A stretch of DNA of 64,000 nucleotides from Massilia sp. Root335 (GCF_001425685.1 NZ_LMCY01000026.1:28314-92313), one strand, 5' to 3'. Counted from the stretch's first letter, positions 50,364 to 59,300 are shown. Notes: a model not told the origin generated them from the sequence alone. Translations and numbers: made by a program.

Positions 50364-51884
50364 CTACGCCGGCACGGCGAGGCCGGCAACGAGATCCGCA
50401 TGCATCGGCATGGTGGCCACGCAACGGCGCACGACGTCGCGGACATCATCGGCAAACGCCTGCAGGCGCTGCAGCGGATGGATATCGCAAACCGGGTGAT
50501 ACCCGCTCGGGACCAAACCCTGTCCGAGCATGACCTGCACCCAGCTCGCTTCGCGGAACAGTTCCATCTCGGTCCGATAGACCCGCGCATTGGTGGCGAA
50601 CAGCGCCATCTTTTCGGCCAGCGTGTCGGGGATCGGCATCTGCCGGCAATAGTTCCAGAATGGCGAATCGGCGCGCGTCGTGAGCTTGTAATGCAGGATG
50701 ATGAAGTCGCGGATGCGTTCGAGTTCGAACTGCGTCTGGCGGTTGTACACGGCGATGTCGGCGGCGTCGAGGCCTGCATGAGGAAACAGGTCCATCAACC
50801 GGGTAATCGCCGACTGGACCAGGTGAATGCTGGTCGATTCCAGCGGCTCGACGAAGCCGCTCGACAAGCCGATGGCAACGCAGTTGCCGACCCAGGTGCG
50901 CTTTCTGCGGCCGGCGGCAAACCGGATCAATCGCGGCTCGGCCAGCGGCTTGCCGTCGAGCGTACTCAGCAGAACATCGGCCGCGTCGCCGTCCTGCATG
51001 AAGGCGCTCGAATACACGTGGCCGTTGCCGATGCGATGCTGCAGCGGTATCCGCCATTGCCATCCCGCGGACCGTGCAGTCGAACGCGTGTACGGCGACG
51101 GTGGCAAGGCCGGTTCCGACGGCACGGCAAGCGCGCGATCGCACGGCAACCAATGCGACCAGTCCTCGAAGCCGGCCGCGCAGGCTTGCTCGATCAGCAG
51201 CGCGCGCGCGCCGGAACAATCGATGAACAAATCCCCTTCGATCAGCCTACCACCGGCCAGGCGCAGGCCCGCGATGTTGCCGTTGTGCGGATCGCGCAAG
51301 ACCTCGTCGATACGGCCTTCGGTCCGCACGACGCCCTGCTGCTCGGCGCGCCGGCGCAAATAGCGGCCGTACCGATTCGCATCGAAATGAAATGCATGGC
51401 CAATCTCGCCGAGCGGCGAATGCGCCATGTCCGGCCGCGGCCGCATGAAACGGCCTTGGAGGGCCGCTACCGAATTGACCGAGTAATCCGCGAAATCATG
51501 AGCGAGCCCGGCCTTGCGCAAGCGCAGCCAGTACTGATGGAACGGCAGCCCGTCGATCGGCCGCCCGACGTCGCTGAACCCGTGAAAATATCGGCTGCCC
51601 GGGGCGTTCCAGTCGACGAATTCGATACCGAGCTTGAACGTGCCCTTCGTCTCCCGAAGAAACTCGTCTTCGCTGATGCCCAGCGCCGCATTGAATGCCC
51701 TGATCGCGGGAATCGTTCCCTCGCCGACGCCGACGGTACCGATCTCCTCGGATTCGACCAGTTCGATCTCCCAGTGTTGACGCCCTTCGTCGCGCAGCAG
51801 GAGTCTGGACAGCGCGGCCGCAACCATCCATCCCGCCGAGCCGCCGCCAACGACGACGACGCGCCGCAATTGTTTCAGTGACAT
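50364..51884 (-). CDS. Flavin-dependent tryptophan-halogenase-like protein 1
   Basis: This 506-residue flavoprotein has the FAD motif GGGSAGW (residues 13-19), the catalytic-type Lys84 in GTFKLGIEFVDW (K79 in PrnA), the WxWxIP signature (W275-W277, GWQWRIP), and Glu349 in EPLEST (E346 in PrnA). All features of FAD-dependent halogenases are kept, but members in sugar loci next to TonB receptors have no proven substrate. It is about 40% identical by eye with the second copy at 56475-58016 and lies 77 bp downstream of the TonB receptor gene. No flavin reductase is adjacent. The true reaction is unknown. Confidence 0.88.
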   Translation of the reverse strand: MSLKQLRRVVVVGGGSAGWMVAAALSRLLLRDEGRQHWEIELVESEEIGTVGVGEGTIPAIRAFNAALGISEDEFLRETKGTFKLGIEFVDWNAPGSRYFHGFSDVGRPIDGLPFHQYWLRLRKAGLAHDFADYSVNSVAALQGRFMRPRPDMAHSPLGEIGHAFHFDANRYGRYLRRRAEQQGVVRTEGRIDEVLRDPHNGNIAGLRLAGGRLIEGDLFIDCSGARALLIEQACAAGFEDWSHWLPCDRALAVPSEPALPPSPYTRSTARSAGWQWRIPLQHRIGNGHVYSSAFMQDGDAADVLLSTLDGKPLAEPRLIRFAAGRRKRTWVGNCVAIGLSSGFVEPLESTSIHLVQSAITRLMDLFPHAGLDAADIAVYNRQTQFELERIRDFIILHYKLTTRADSPFWNYCRQMPIPDTLAEKMALFATNARVYRTEMELFREASWVQVMLGQGLVPSGYHPVCDIHPLQRLQAFADDVRDVVRRCVATMPMHADLVAGLAVPA

Positions 51885-51960
51885 TGTTATCCCCAGGTAG
51901 AGTGACCGTCTGTCGGCAATACCTTGCGGGCTGCCGACAGACGGGCGCGGTAAGGCGGCG

Positions 51961-54840
51961 TCAGTGGAACTTGTAGTTCATCCCCAGGAGGAATTGCCGG
52001 CCGTAGATGTTGTAATCCTTCGGCTGCACGATGCCGCCAAAGCCCGTACCGTCCTGGACAGTGCGATCCGGCGCATTGGTGACATTCCCGACCTGGAACA
52101 TGAGCTGCAGGCCCTTCGCCGCGCCGCCCTGGATTTCGTAGCTTGCCTGCAGGTCTACCTTGTTCGAGGCAAGTGTGCGGTTCAGGAGGGTGGACCCGAA
52201 CAGGTACGCGTATTCCCCTCGATAGTCCGAACGGTAGCGGTCATTGATGCGGAATGAGTAGCCATTACGTTCGTAGTACAAGGTCAGACCGCCAACCCAT
52301 TTCGACAAGCCAGGCAGCGTTTGCCAGGAATCCGTCGAATTCGGACCGCTCGGCTTGATGGAGCTGTCGGTAAAGGACGCCGTAGCGATCGCGCCGAACC
52401 CCGCCAGCATGGGATTCACGAGTTCACCGTCGAGTGTTGCGCTCAATTCGGCCCCGCGCACGCGGCCGCCGTTTCCGTTCGCCTGGGTCGAGTAGGTACC
52501 CATATTCGTCACCGGCACAATCGCGGGCGTCGGATTGATATACCCGCTGAAGTCGTAAGGAATGGTGGAGTTGTAGATGTAGCTGTCCAGCTTTTTGTAG
52601 AACAAGGCCCCCGACACATAGCTGCGCTTGCCGAAATACTGTTCAAGAGAGATGTCGAGCGATTTCGCGCGCCACGGTTGCAGCTTCGGATTGCCGCCGC
52701 CGCCCGACCACAGGTGCGTACTGAGGTCCACGCCAACCCCGGCGGCCGCATTCATGTCGTCGATGCGCGGACGCGCCATTGTTTTTGCAGCACCCAGGCG
52801 GAGCTTGCGGTCGCCCCCGATGTCGGCAACCAGGTTCAGGCTCGGCAGGTAGTCGTTGTAGTGCGTACCCGGGTCGATGGTGCCGATGATGTATCCCGCG
52901 GCGTCGAACGCATAGGCGGTGGAATCCTGCCTGGTATGGATCGCCTGCACGCCGACATTGCCGTGCAGGGGAATGCCGCCGATCGCGGTGTCGATGTCCA
53001 GCTTGACGTACGCGGTCGAGACCTTTTCGTGAACGCCGAACGTCTTGCCATTGTCGCCACCCGGTCCGAGACTGGGATTCGTCACCATGTTGTAGAAATT
53101 GGCGGCGACCGCGTTGACGTCATAACTCAATACCGACGGTACGCCCACAAAATCGAGAGAAGTCGGCGTCGTCAGGACCGACGACGGCAGCTGCCGCGCC
53201 AATATCCCGTCCTTCACCCTTGCGAAATCGACGTGGAAATTGCGCGTCTTGTCGCGGCGCGACAGATTGATACCGAAATCGATTTTGTCGAATATGCTCC
53301 ACTCGACGTCCCGCGTGGCCTGCAAGCGGAGCGCGCGAATGGTGTCCATCTGTTCGTTGTACTGCTTTCTTCCCAACTGGGGCGTGCCGACGCCGCCCCA
53401 GCCGACCGGATCGCTCAACAAGATTGTCGTGGGATCGGATAGCGAGTTGTGGAAGGAGAAGGTCGGGAATCCGGAACCGGTGGGCGTGACGAGGTCGAAC
53501 GTCGGCGACGTGGTCGCACCGGCGTAGGTCTCGAACTGGCTCTCGGCGCGGTTGGCGCTCGAGTAACTCAAATCGGCGGTCGCGCGCCATTCGCCTATCC
53601 TCTTGTCGATGTTCCATCCGGCCGATTTAAGCGCGTCATCGCGTGTGTTGTAATCGTTGCGAACAACGCCGTTGGTGACGAAGTTGGACGTCACCGAGGT
53701 GACGACCGGCTGCCCGCCGGCGTCGGTTGTGCCGACGTTACTGAACGTGCTGCCAGGGTAGCCCCAGCCGTCGCCCAGGCTACCCATCAAACCGCGCATC
53801 ACTTCGACGTTCTTGAACTTCGAGTAATACAAGTCCAGCGAACTGTGCAGATCGGTCCCCGGCTTGTACTCGAGCGACGCCATCAGTCCATTCCGCGTGT
53901 CGTTCCGCGAAATCGATTCGGCCTGGAAGCCGGACAGATAGTAGGCATTTCCCGGACTCGTTCCAGCGATGGGACGGCAACCCCAATCGGTCTGGTGCGC
54001 TATGCAATTCGAATCCGTCTGCCATCCCCAGGCCTGATAGCCGTGCTGCTGTCCAGGCGCATCGAGGTGCGCAAATCCGACGGCGAGGCCGATGGTGCGG
54101 TGCGCGAACTGGTCGATATACGAGATACTGAAGCGCTTGCCGTTCGCCGACGTTCCGCCGTACCCGTGATTGAGATCGCCGAGAGAATTGTGCTCGCCGC
54201 GGATATTCAGTGCGAACGTACGCTCGCGGAATGCGAGCGGACGCACCGTATTCAGGTCGACCGTTCCCGACAAGCCCTGCCCGAGCAGGGCCGCGTCCGG
54301 CGTCTTGTAGACGACGACCGCCGAGATAAGCTCGGCGGGATATTGGTCGAATTCCACGCCGCGATTGGTGCCGACCGATGCCTGCTCGCGGCCGTTAAGG
54401 ACGGTGCCGGCAAAATCGGGCGCCAGGCCGCGAATCGCGATGACTTGAGCACGACCGTTGACCTGCTGCGCCGCCAGGCCCGGCATGCGTGCCATGGCTT
54501 CCGCGATACTGATATCCGGCAGCTTGCCGATATCCTCGGACGTGATCGCTTCAACGATCGAGTCGGAATTCTTCTTTTTGCTGATCGAGCCTTCGATACC
54601 GGCACGAATGCCCGTCACGACAACGGACTGCACATCGGATGCCCCTTGCGCCTGGCCAGAACTCGCATTGTCCGCCTGCTGCGCCAGTGCTGGCGCCTGG
54701 ATCAGCGTCAAAGTCCCGCCGAGCAGACCGGCGCACACCGCTGCAATCGGCCGTAAGCGAAAGCGCGTCGGTTCTGCGGACTTCTTGACTGTTTGATACG
54801 TTCCGGCGCGTTTGGACAAACGGCCCTGTGTGGTAGGCAT
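51961..54840 (-). CDS. TonB-dependent receptor, TonB-Xanth-Caul type
   Basis: This 959-residue outer-membrane receptor has an atypically long N terminus before the signal sequence (hydrophobic core ~ residues 30-52, AAVCAGLLGGTLTLIQAPAL). The TonB-box region is DVQSVVVTGIRAGIEGSI, and the plug holds AITSEDIGKLPDISIAEAMA and IRGLAPDFAGTVLNGREQAS, the TIGR01782 signature. The barrel ends LGMNYKFH. This family imports glycan oligomers in Xanthomonas and Caulobacter and is often placed with tryptophan-halogenase-like and LacI genes, as here. The ATG at 54840 has AGGAGA upstream. LacI-type palindromes and a promoter lie 150-540 bp upstream. Confidence 0.92.
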   Translation of the reverse strand: MPTTQGRLSKRAGTYQTVKKSAEPTRFRLRPIAAVCAGLLGGTLTLIQAPALAQQADNASSGQAQGASDVQSVVVTGIRAGIEGSISKKKNSDSIVEAITSEDIGKLPDISIAEAMARMPGLAAQQVNGRAQVIAIRGLAPDFAGTVLNGREQASVGTNRGVEFDQYPAELISAVVVYKTPDAALLGQGLSGTVDLNTVRPLAFRERTFALNIRGEHNSLGDLNHGYGGTSANGKRFSISYIDQFAHRTIGLAVGFAHLDAPGQQHGYQAWGWQTDSNCIAHQTDWGCRPIAGTSPGNAYYLSGFQAESISRNDTRNGLMASLEYKPGTDLHSSLDLYYSKFKNVEVMRGLMGSLGDGWGYPGSTFSNVGTTDAGGQPVVTSVTSNFVTNGVVRNDYNTRDDALKSAGWNIDKRIGEWRATADLSYSSANRAESQFETYAGATTSPTFDLVTPTGSGFPTFSFHNSLSDPTTILLSDPVGWGGVGTPQLGRKQYNEQMDTIRALRLQATRDVEWSIFDKIDFGINLSRRDKTRNFHVDFARVKDGILARQLPSSVLTTPTSLDFVGVPSVLSYDVNAVAANFYNMVTNPSLGPGGDNGKTFGVHEKVSTAYVKLDIDTAIGGIPLHGNVGVQAIHTRQDSTAYAFDAAGYIIGTIDPGTHYNDYLPSLNLVADIGGDRKLRLGAAKTMARPRIDDMNAAAGVGVDLSTHLWSGGGGNPKLQPWRAKSLDISLEQYFGKRSYVSGALFYKKLDSYIYNSTIPYDFSGYINPTPAIVPVTNMGTYSTQANGNGGRVRGAELSATLDGELVNPMLAGFGAIATASFTDSSIKPSGPNSTDSWQTLPGLSKWVGGLTLYYERNGYSFRINDRYRSDYRGEYAYLFGSTLLNRTLASNKVDLQASYEIQGGAAKGLQLMFQVGNVTNAPDRTVQDGTGFGGIVQPKDYNIYGRQFLLGMNYKFH

Positions 54841-54990
54841 AACCCTGTCTCCTTCGGTATTGATATTGGTGTTACGGCAGATGACCAGAATCGCGGCGTT
54901 CGGGCCGGCCGTTCGCCCGGCCGGCAAATCGCTTGCGGCGCCGGACATCTGCATTCCGGCACCGTGTTCACGTTTTACGGAATGCATGAT

Positions 54991-55004
54991 TGGAATGCAT
55001 TCCA
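54991..55004. promoter_or_regulatory. LacI-type palindrome O1 upstream of the TonB receptor
   Basis: TGGAATGCATTCCA is a perfect 14-bp palindrome with GC rather than CG at the centre. On the minus strand TAATCT (55015-55020), a possible -10, lies 10 bp upstream. Confidence 0.65.
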
Positions 55005-55153
55005 TTTCTTCCCAAGATTACCTGCTTGCGATTTGTCGTCTTAACGATTATCGAAGCGTCGTGCCAATATTCGAAAGGCGGCTGTCGGCCAGACCGCAAG
55101 AACGATCGATCGGATCGTCGGCCTCGCACCCTGCGATCGAGGCAGCTTCGAAT

Positions 55154-55167
55154 TGGAATGCATTCCA
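55154..55167. promoter_or_regulatory. LacI-type palindrome O2 upstream of the TonB receptor
   Basis: It is the same 14-mer as O1, with 163 bp between centres. The centre is again GC. No strong promoter elements next to it. Confidence 0.65.
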
Positions 55168-55321
55168 CTTTTGATCGAATGCATACGGCGGTCTCATGTC
55201 ATGCAAATGACGGCTGCTTTCGCATCTTGCTTTCCGGATGCAACACAACCGTCATGGAAATCGAAAGAATCGAAACATTTGCCAGCATCGCCTATGAAAA
55301 CCAGTCGCTCTGAAGTCAGAA

Positions 55322-55335
55322 TGGAATCGATTCCA
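55322..55335. promoter_or_regulatory. LacI-type operator O3 upstream of the TonB receptor
   Basis: TGGAATCGATTCCA is a perfect 14-bp palindrome with the CG centre usual for LacI-family operators. It is 168 bp from O2 and sits 12 bp downstream of the -10 element of the promoter at 55348-55377. Confidence 0.78.
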
Positions 55336-55347
55336 ATATTAGTGATC

Positions 55348-55377
55348 AGTATAGATATATATTCTCTTCCATGTCAA
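55348..55377 (-). promoter_or_regulatory. Sigma70-type promoter reading toward the TonB receptor
   Basis: On the minus strand TTGACA (55372-55377) and TATACT (55348-55353) are 18 bp apart. With O3 directly downstream this matches the promoter-operator layout at the GH30 and halogenase 2 genes. It implies an untranslated leader of about 500 bases, so further promoters near O1 or O2 are possible. Confidence 0.7.
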
Positions 55378-55432
55378 TGCCAGCGATGCAGCCTGTCGTT
55401 TTCCTGAGAGTCCGCCGGCGCCTGCCCGACGG

Positions 55433-56461
55433 CTAGGCTTGTGCCGGCCCCACGTCCGGCGCTTTTGCCAGCGAGTCGCGATATGCCATACTGATCGGAA
55501 AGCTCCGTGCGACCGGCCGCCTCAAATGGTAACAATGGTTGAGCAAGGCGTTGACCGCGCTGATGACGACCTCCCGCCAGGGAACATGCACGGTCGTCAA
55601 CCGCGGCGCCAGGAATTCGGCGAGCGGCGTGTCGTCGTAACCGACGACCGAGACGTCGCGCGGCACGGCAATACCCGCTCCATGAAGATACGATAGCGCG
55701 CCGACCGCCATTTCGTCGTTGGCGCAAAAGAGCCCAGTAAACTTGTATCCGGACGCCAGGAGTTCCCTCGCCCCATCCCGGCCGCCTTCGGTCGTAAAGT
55801 CGCGCTCCGTCATCCATATGGCCGACACGTCGACGCCATTGCCCGCCAGTTCCGAAAGAAACCCGTCGACGCGCTCGACGTTGTCGGGAGAAGTCGACGG
55901 GCCTGTGATAACGGCGATCCGACGATGGCCATGGTCCAGGAATGCGCGCGCCGCGAGTGCGCCCCCTTGCCGGTGGTCGATCGCAAAACACTGATCGGGG
56001 ATACCGTTCAAATGTTGATTCATGACGACCATGCGGGACTCTTTCTTGACGAACGCGAGGATATCCTCGTCCGAGAGCGCACCGGTCATCACGATGATGC
56101 CGTCGCAGCCGCGTGCCAACAGGAATTCGATGCCGTCGATCGCCTGGCGCCGCCCGTCACCGGCCCCTGAGCCGAATGCAATGACCGTGTTCAGGCCGAC
56201 TTCCCGCAACACCATGTCGATCGCTGAAAGGATGGGCGTGAAAAACGTCCCCTTCAGCGCCGGGATGTAGACACCGATCATCTTCGACGATCCGGACAGC
56301 AGTGATCGCGCCGCGTGCGACGGGCGATAATCCAGTTGCTCGATCGCCTTCCTGACGCGTTCGAGCGTCGCCGGCGACACCGAACCTTTCCCGCTGACGA
56401 CACGCGACGCCGTTGCCACACCAACGCTCGCAAGTCGGGCAACATCCTTGATCGTGGCCAC
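55433..56461 (-). CDS. LacI-family transcription regulator
   Basis: This 342-residue regulator has an N-terminal HTH (TIKDVARLASVGVATASRVV), the hinge (LERVRKAIEQLDYRPSHAAR) and a sugar-binding periplasmic-protein-like domain (FSIDH-type segment CFAIDHRQGGALAARAFLDH, CANDEMAVGAL, VVGYDDTPLAEFLAPRLTTV). It starts at GTG 56461: AAGGA stands before it, and the reading frame upstream is poor. It follows halogenase 2 after 13 bp and faces a 590-bp region with three palindromes, its likely operators. Its inducer is probably a glucoside or glucose. A decayed paralogue lies at 29763. Confidence 0.9.
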   Translation of the reverse strand: MATIKDVARLASVGVATASRVVSGKGSVSPATLERVRKAIEQLDYRPSHAARSLLSGSSKMIGVYIPALKGTFFTPILSAIDMVLREVGLNTVIAFGSGAGDGRRQAIDGIEFLLARGCDGIIVMTGALSDEDILAFVKKESRMVVMNQHLNGIPDQCFAIDHRQGGALAARAFLDHGHRRIAVITGPSTSPDNVERVDGFLSELAGNGVDVSAIWMTERDFTTEGGRDGARELLASGYKFTGLFCANDEMAVGALSYLHGAGIAVPRDVSVVGYDDTPLAEFLAPRLTTVHVPWREVVISAVNALLNHCYHLRRPVARSFPISMAYRDSLAKAPDVGPAQA

Positions 56462-56474
56462 GATTTCCTTGAAA

Positions 56475-58016
56475 TTAATTAACCGATCCGGAACGCTGGA
56501 CCGGATTCGCCGTCGATGCGGCACAGTGCTTGCGAATGAATTCCGCATGCGTGGGCATGACATCCACACATTTTCGGATGACTGCCCGGACATCGGTGAC
56601 GAATTTGCGGATGTCGTCTTGCGAGCGCTGATCGACCAGGGGATGATAGCCGCGTGGCCGGAGGCCCTGGCCATGCATCACCTGCAACCAGCTGACGTCG
56701 GTAAACAATTCCTCACCCGCACGCAGGATTCTGCCGTGGCCTTGGAACAGGTCGATCTTTTCCTGCAAGGTTGCCGGAATCTCCATGTCCCGGCAATAAG
56801 CCCAGAACGCTGAATCTGTCCGCTCATTCAGCTTGTAATGCAAGATAAGGAAATCGCGGATTCTTTCGTATTCAAAGTCGACCTGGGCATTGAAGGCATC
56901 GATATCGGCACTATTGAACGTCTTGTCGGGGAAGAATTCGACCAGACGCGCGATTGCCGTCTGAATCAGATGAATACTGGTGGATTCGAGTGGTTCGAGA
57001 AAACCGCCCGCCAATCCGATCGCCACGCAATTCTTGCTCCATCCCTTTTTCCGCTTGCCTGTGGTAAAGCGAATATGGCGCGGCGCCGCGAGCGGTTCGC
57101 CGTCGAGATTGCTCATCAAAATCTCTTCGGCCTCCTTGGGGGCCATGAAATCGCTCGAAAAAACATGGCCGTTCCCGATCCGGTGCTGCAACGGAATACG
57201 CCATTGCCAACCGGCCGCACGTGCGGTCGAGCGCGTGTACGGCAACAAGGGGTCGACCGACGCACAGGGCACGGCAATCGCGTGATTACACGGCAACCAA
57301 TGGCTCCAGTCCTCGAAGCCGGTGTGCAAGGCCTTTTCGATCAGCAGGCCGGCCATGCCGGAGCAATCCACGAACAGATCCCCGGCGATCCGGTCGCCAT
57401 TCTCCATGACGACCGCCTCGATGAAGCCATCCCCGGCACGCAGGCGCGTGTCGACGATCCTTCCTTCGATACGGACGACGCCGCGCGCTTCGCTATAACG
57501 ACGCAGATATCGGGCATACAGGCCGGCGTCGAAATGGAAGGCGTAGCCGATGTCCGCGACCGGCGAGTCCGGGGCGCTCTGGATGTCGCGCATGAACTTG
57601 GCATGACGCGGCGCCAGCGTATTGATCGAGAATTCATCGAGATCGGGCGCCTCGCCAGCCTGGTGCAACTTCAGCCAATATTGATAGAACTTGAGTGGGC
57701 CCAGATCCCGCCCGATCTTGCCGAAGCCATGGAAATATGACTCGCCGATGTTTTTCCAGTCGACGAATTCGATTCCAAGCTTGAACGTGCCCTGGGTATT
57801 GCGGATGAAATCATCTTCATCAATGCCGAGCGCATGATTGTAATTGCGGATATTCGGGATGGTGGCTTCACCGACGCCGATCGTCGAAATTTCGTCGGAT
57901 TCGACCAGGCGCAGGCGATATCCATCCGGCAGCAAGCGCGACAAGGCGGCAGCCGTCATCCAACCGGCCGTACCGCCCCCGACGATCACGACGTCCCGTA
58001 CGCGATTACCGTCCAT
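56475..58016 (-). CDS. Flavin-dependent tryptophan-halogenase-like protein 2
   Basis: This 513-residue flavoprotein has GGGTAGW (residues 13-19), catalytic-type Lys79 in GTFKLGIEFVDW, the W270-W272 pair in GWQWRIP, and Glu344 in EPLESTS. It is a paralogue of the protein at 50364-51884, with the same key residues. It is the first gene of the sugar locus, under a strong promoter with a LacI-type operator just downstream of the -10, and forms an operon with lacI. Halogenation of tryptophan in a sugar locus has no known purpose; the family is best read as a conserved flavoprotein of unknown substrate. Confidence 0.88.
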   Translation of the reverse strand: MDGNRVRDVVIVGGGTAGWMTAAALSRLLPDGYRLRLVESDEISTIGVGEATIPNIRNYNHALGIDEDDFIRNTQGTFKLGIEFVDWKNIGESYFHGFGKIGRDLGPLKFYQYWLKLHQAGEAPDLDEFSINTLAPRHAKFMRDIQSAPDSPVADIGYAFHFDAGLYARYLRRYSEARGVVRIEGRIVDTRLRAGDGFIEAVVMENGDRIAGDLFVDCSGMAGLLIEKALHTGFEDWSHWLPCNHAIAVPCASVDPLLPYTRSTARAAGWQWRIPLQHRIGNGHVFSSDFMAPKEAEEILMSNLDGEPLAAPRHIRFTTGKRKKGWSKNCVAIGLAGGFLEPLESTSIHLIQTAIARLVEFFPDKTFNSADIDAFNAQVDFEYERIRDFLILHYKLNERTDSAFWAYCRDMEIPATLQEKIDLFQGHGRILRAGEELFTDVSWLQVMHGQGLRPRGYHPLVDQRSQDDIRKFVTDVRAVIRKCVDVMPTHAEFIRKHCAASTANPVQRSGSVN

Positions 58017-58118
58017 ATGCTCCCCTTCAATCCACTACAACGATTGCATTCCGCCGCGCTGGCCAGTGAGGCATCCCCAATGCAGGCATCAGTCAAAAAC
58101 CACATTGTAAGCCGAAAA

Positions 58119-58173
58119 TTGGAATCGTTCTCAATTTTTTCTTCACTATAGCAAGAGCATTTTCCGGTGTCAA
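58119..58173 (-). promoter_or_regulatory. Promoter and LacI-type operator of halogenase 2-lacI
   Basis: On the minus strand TTGACA (58168-58173) and TATAGT (58145-58150) are 17 bp apart, near-perfect sigma70. The site TTGAGAACGATTCCAA (58119-58134) follows 10 bp past the -10 and resembles O3 with a degenerate left arm. This arrangement suggests repression by the co-transcribed LacI. Confidence 0.78.
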
Positions 58174-58179
58174 TTTGAC

Positions 58180-58495
58180 ACACCTGGAGCGGACGTTGCC
58201 GCATGCGTTCGTAGCGAAAAAAAGACGATACCTGGTCGAGAAGAGCGTGGGTGCATCGGCGACAGCTGCAGGACATCCGCCAGGGGCTCAGCCCGGGATG
58301 TAGCGTTGGACACGGGCATTACGGGCATCCGAGGACGCATCCCGGCCGGGTGCAACGTGATGCAGGAGGGTGAAACGGCACGCCCGGACGCCGGCGGCGT
58401 CGCCCTCGGGACTGGACGCGCCATCCGGAGGCCGGTGCCGACTGCACGAGGGCACGGATTTAACGTTCGATGTCGTTACGGAGTGCAGGCATGCG
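58180..58495. other. Intergenic stretch without recognised feature
   Basis: No coding signal, RNA or repeat could be supported in this 316-bp stretch between the halogenase 2 promoter and the hns-like gene 3' end. Short open frames there lack start signals and family resemblance. Confidence 0.5.
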
Positions 58496-58828
58496 TCATT
58501 GGATACGGAAGTCGTCGAGATTGCGGCCGTTCGCCAGCGCCTCGCCGACCCACTTCGGTTGCCGGCCTCGGCCAGTCCAGGTTTGTTGGCTGTCGGCGGG
58601 ATTGCGATACCGTGCCTGAACCGTTCCTGCCTTGCCTCCCTTCGCTTTTTTTCCGGTGGTGCCAAGCAGTTCTTCCACCGACAGGTTCAAGCCCTGTGCA
58701 ATCGAAAGGATTTGCTCGCGCGCTTTTCCCAGTTCCTGCCGATGACGCTCCGTGATCTCTTTTTCGACGTCGTATCCCAGTCTCTTGAGTTCGTTCAGGC
58801 TGTAATTCGACAGATCGATCTTTGCCAT
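58496..58828 (-). CDS. H-NS family nucleoid protein
   Basis: This 110-residue protein has an N-terminal oligomerisation coiled coil (LNELKRLGYDVEKEITERHR onward) and a C-terminal DNA-binding domain with TWTGRGRQPKWVGEAL, the H-NS/BpH3/MvaT-like AT-hook-type loop. The ATG at 58828 has AAGGAAG before it; a GTG two codons upstream is rejected. H-NS proteins silence A+T-rich acquired DNA. Such DNA is present at 1-4350, but any link is inference. It is a single gene; several hns copies are usual in this family of bacteria. Confidence 0.9.
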   Translation of the reverse strand: MAKIDLSNYSLNELKRLGYDVEKEITERHRQELGKAREQILSIAQGLNLSVEELLGTTGKKAKGGKAGTVQARYRNPADSQQTWTGRGRQPKWVGEALANGRNLDDFRIQ

Positions 58829-58996
58829 TTTCACTTCCTTTTCAGTATGGATTGGTAAGCTCGTGTGCCATGAATTCTACTATAGCCAACAAGGCGAAGA
58901 TCGTTACCGAGAAACGCGGCATATCAGGAAAAATTCCCCGGGATGAGTTAACAAGCCAATTCGAGGGGTGACGATCCAATACGCAGCAGCGAATGC

Positions 58997-59235
58997 CTAA
59001 GTGTCGAGTCCCGTTTGATCGTAGACGCGTTTGACGAATAATTCAGGCCGCTTCTTCTGCCATTCCTTGAGTGCCAGGATGGGCGTTTTGGCGTCAAGCG
59101 CGCGCTGTGGTATGTGGTGGTGGTACAGCTTCAAATAGTTCAGCAAGGTCGTCTCCGGATCGGCTTTGCTGTCGAAACGGGTTTGCTGCAGCAGTTCATT
59201 GTATGGGCACAGCGTACGATCACATTCACTTCATG
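58997..59235 (-). mobile_element. IS481-like transposase C-terminal remnant, longer copy
   Basis: The minus strand reads LCPYNELLQQTRFDSKADPE, TTLLNYLKLYHHHIPQRALD, AKTPILALKEWQKKRPELFV and ends YDQTGLDT with a stop. This is the last ~75 residues of an integrase-core transposase of IS481 type; the catalytic part is missing. A stop lies just upstream near 59237. The shorter remnant at 1092-1180 shares its end. The rest of the 59236-59300 gap holds nothing recognised. Confidence 0.55.
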
Positions 59236-59300
59236 GATTTTTGCAAAGAGTGGGACCCCGCGTGGCCGGATGTCGTGTTGGCGCGGGCACCGCACACTGC

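Noticed and set aside
58288..58755. Open frames between halogenase 2 and the hns-like gene
   Set aside because: No ribosome sites, no domain resemblance and overlap with the hns-like gene; treated as chance frames.
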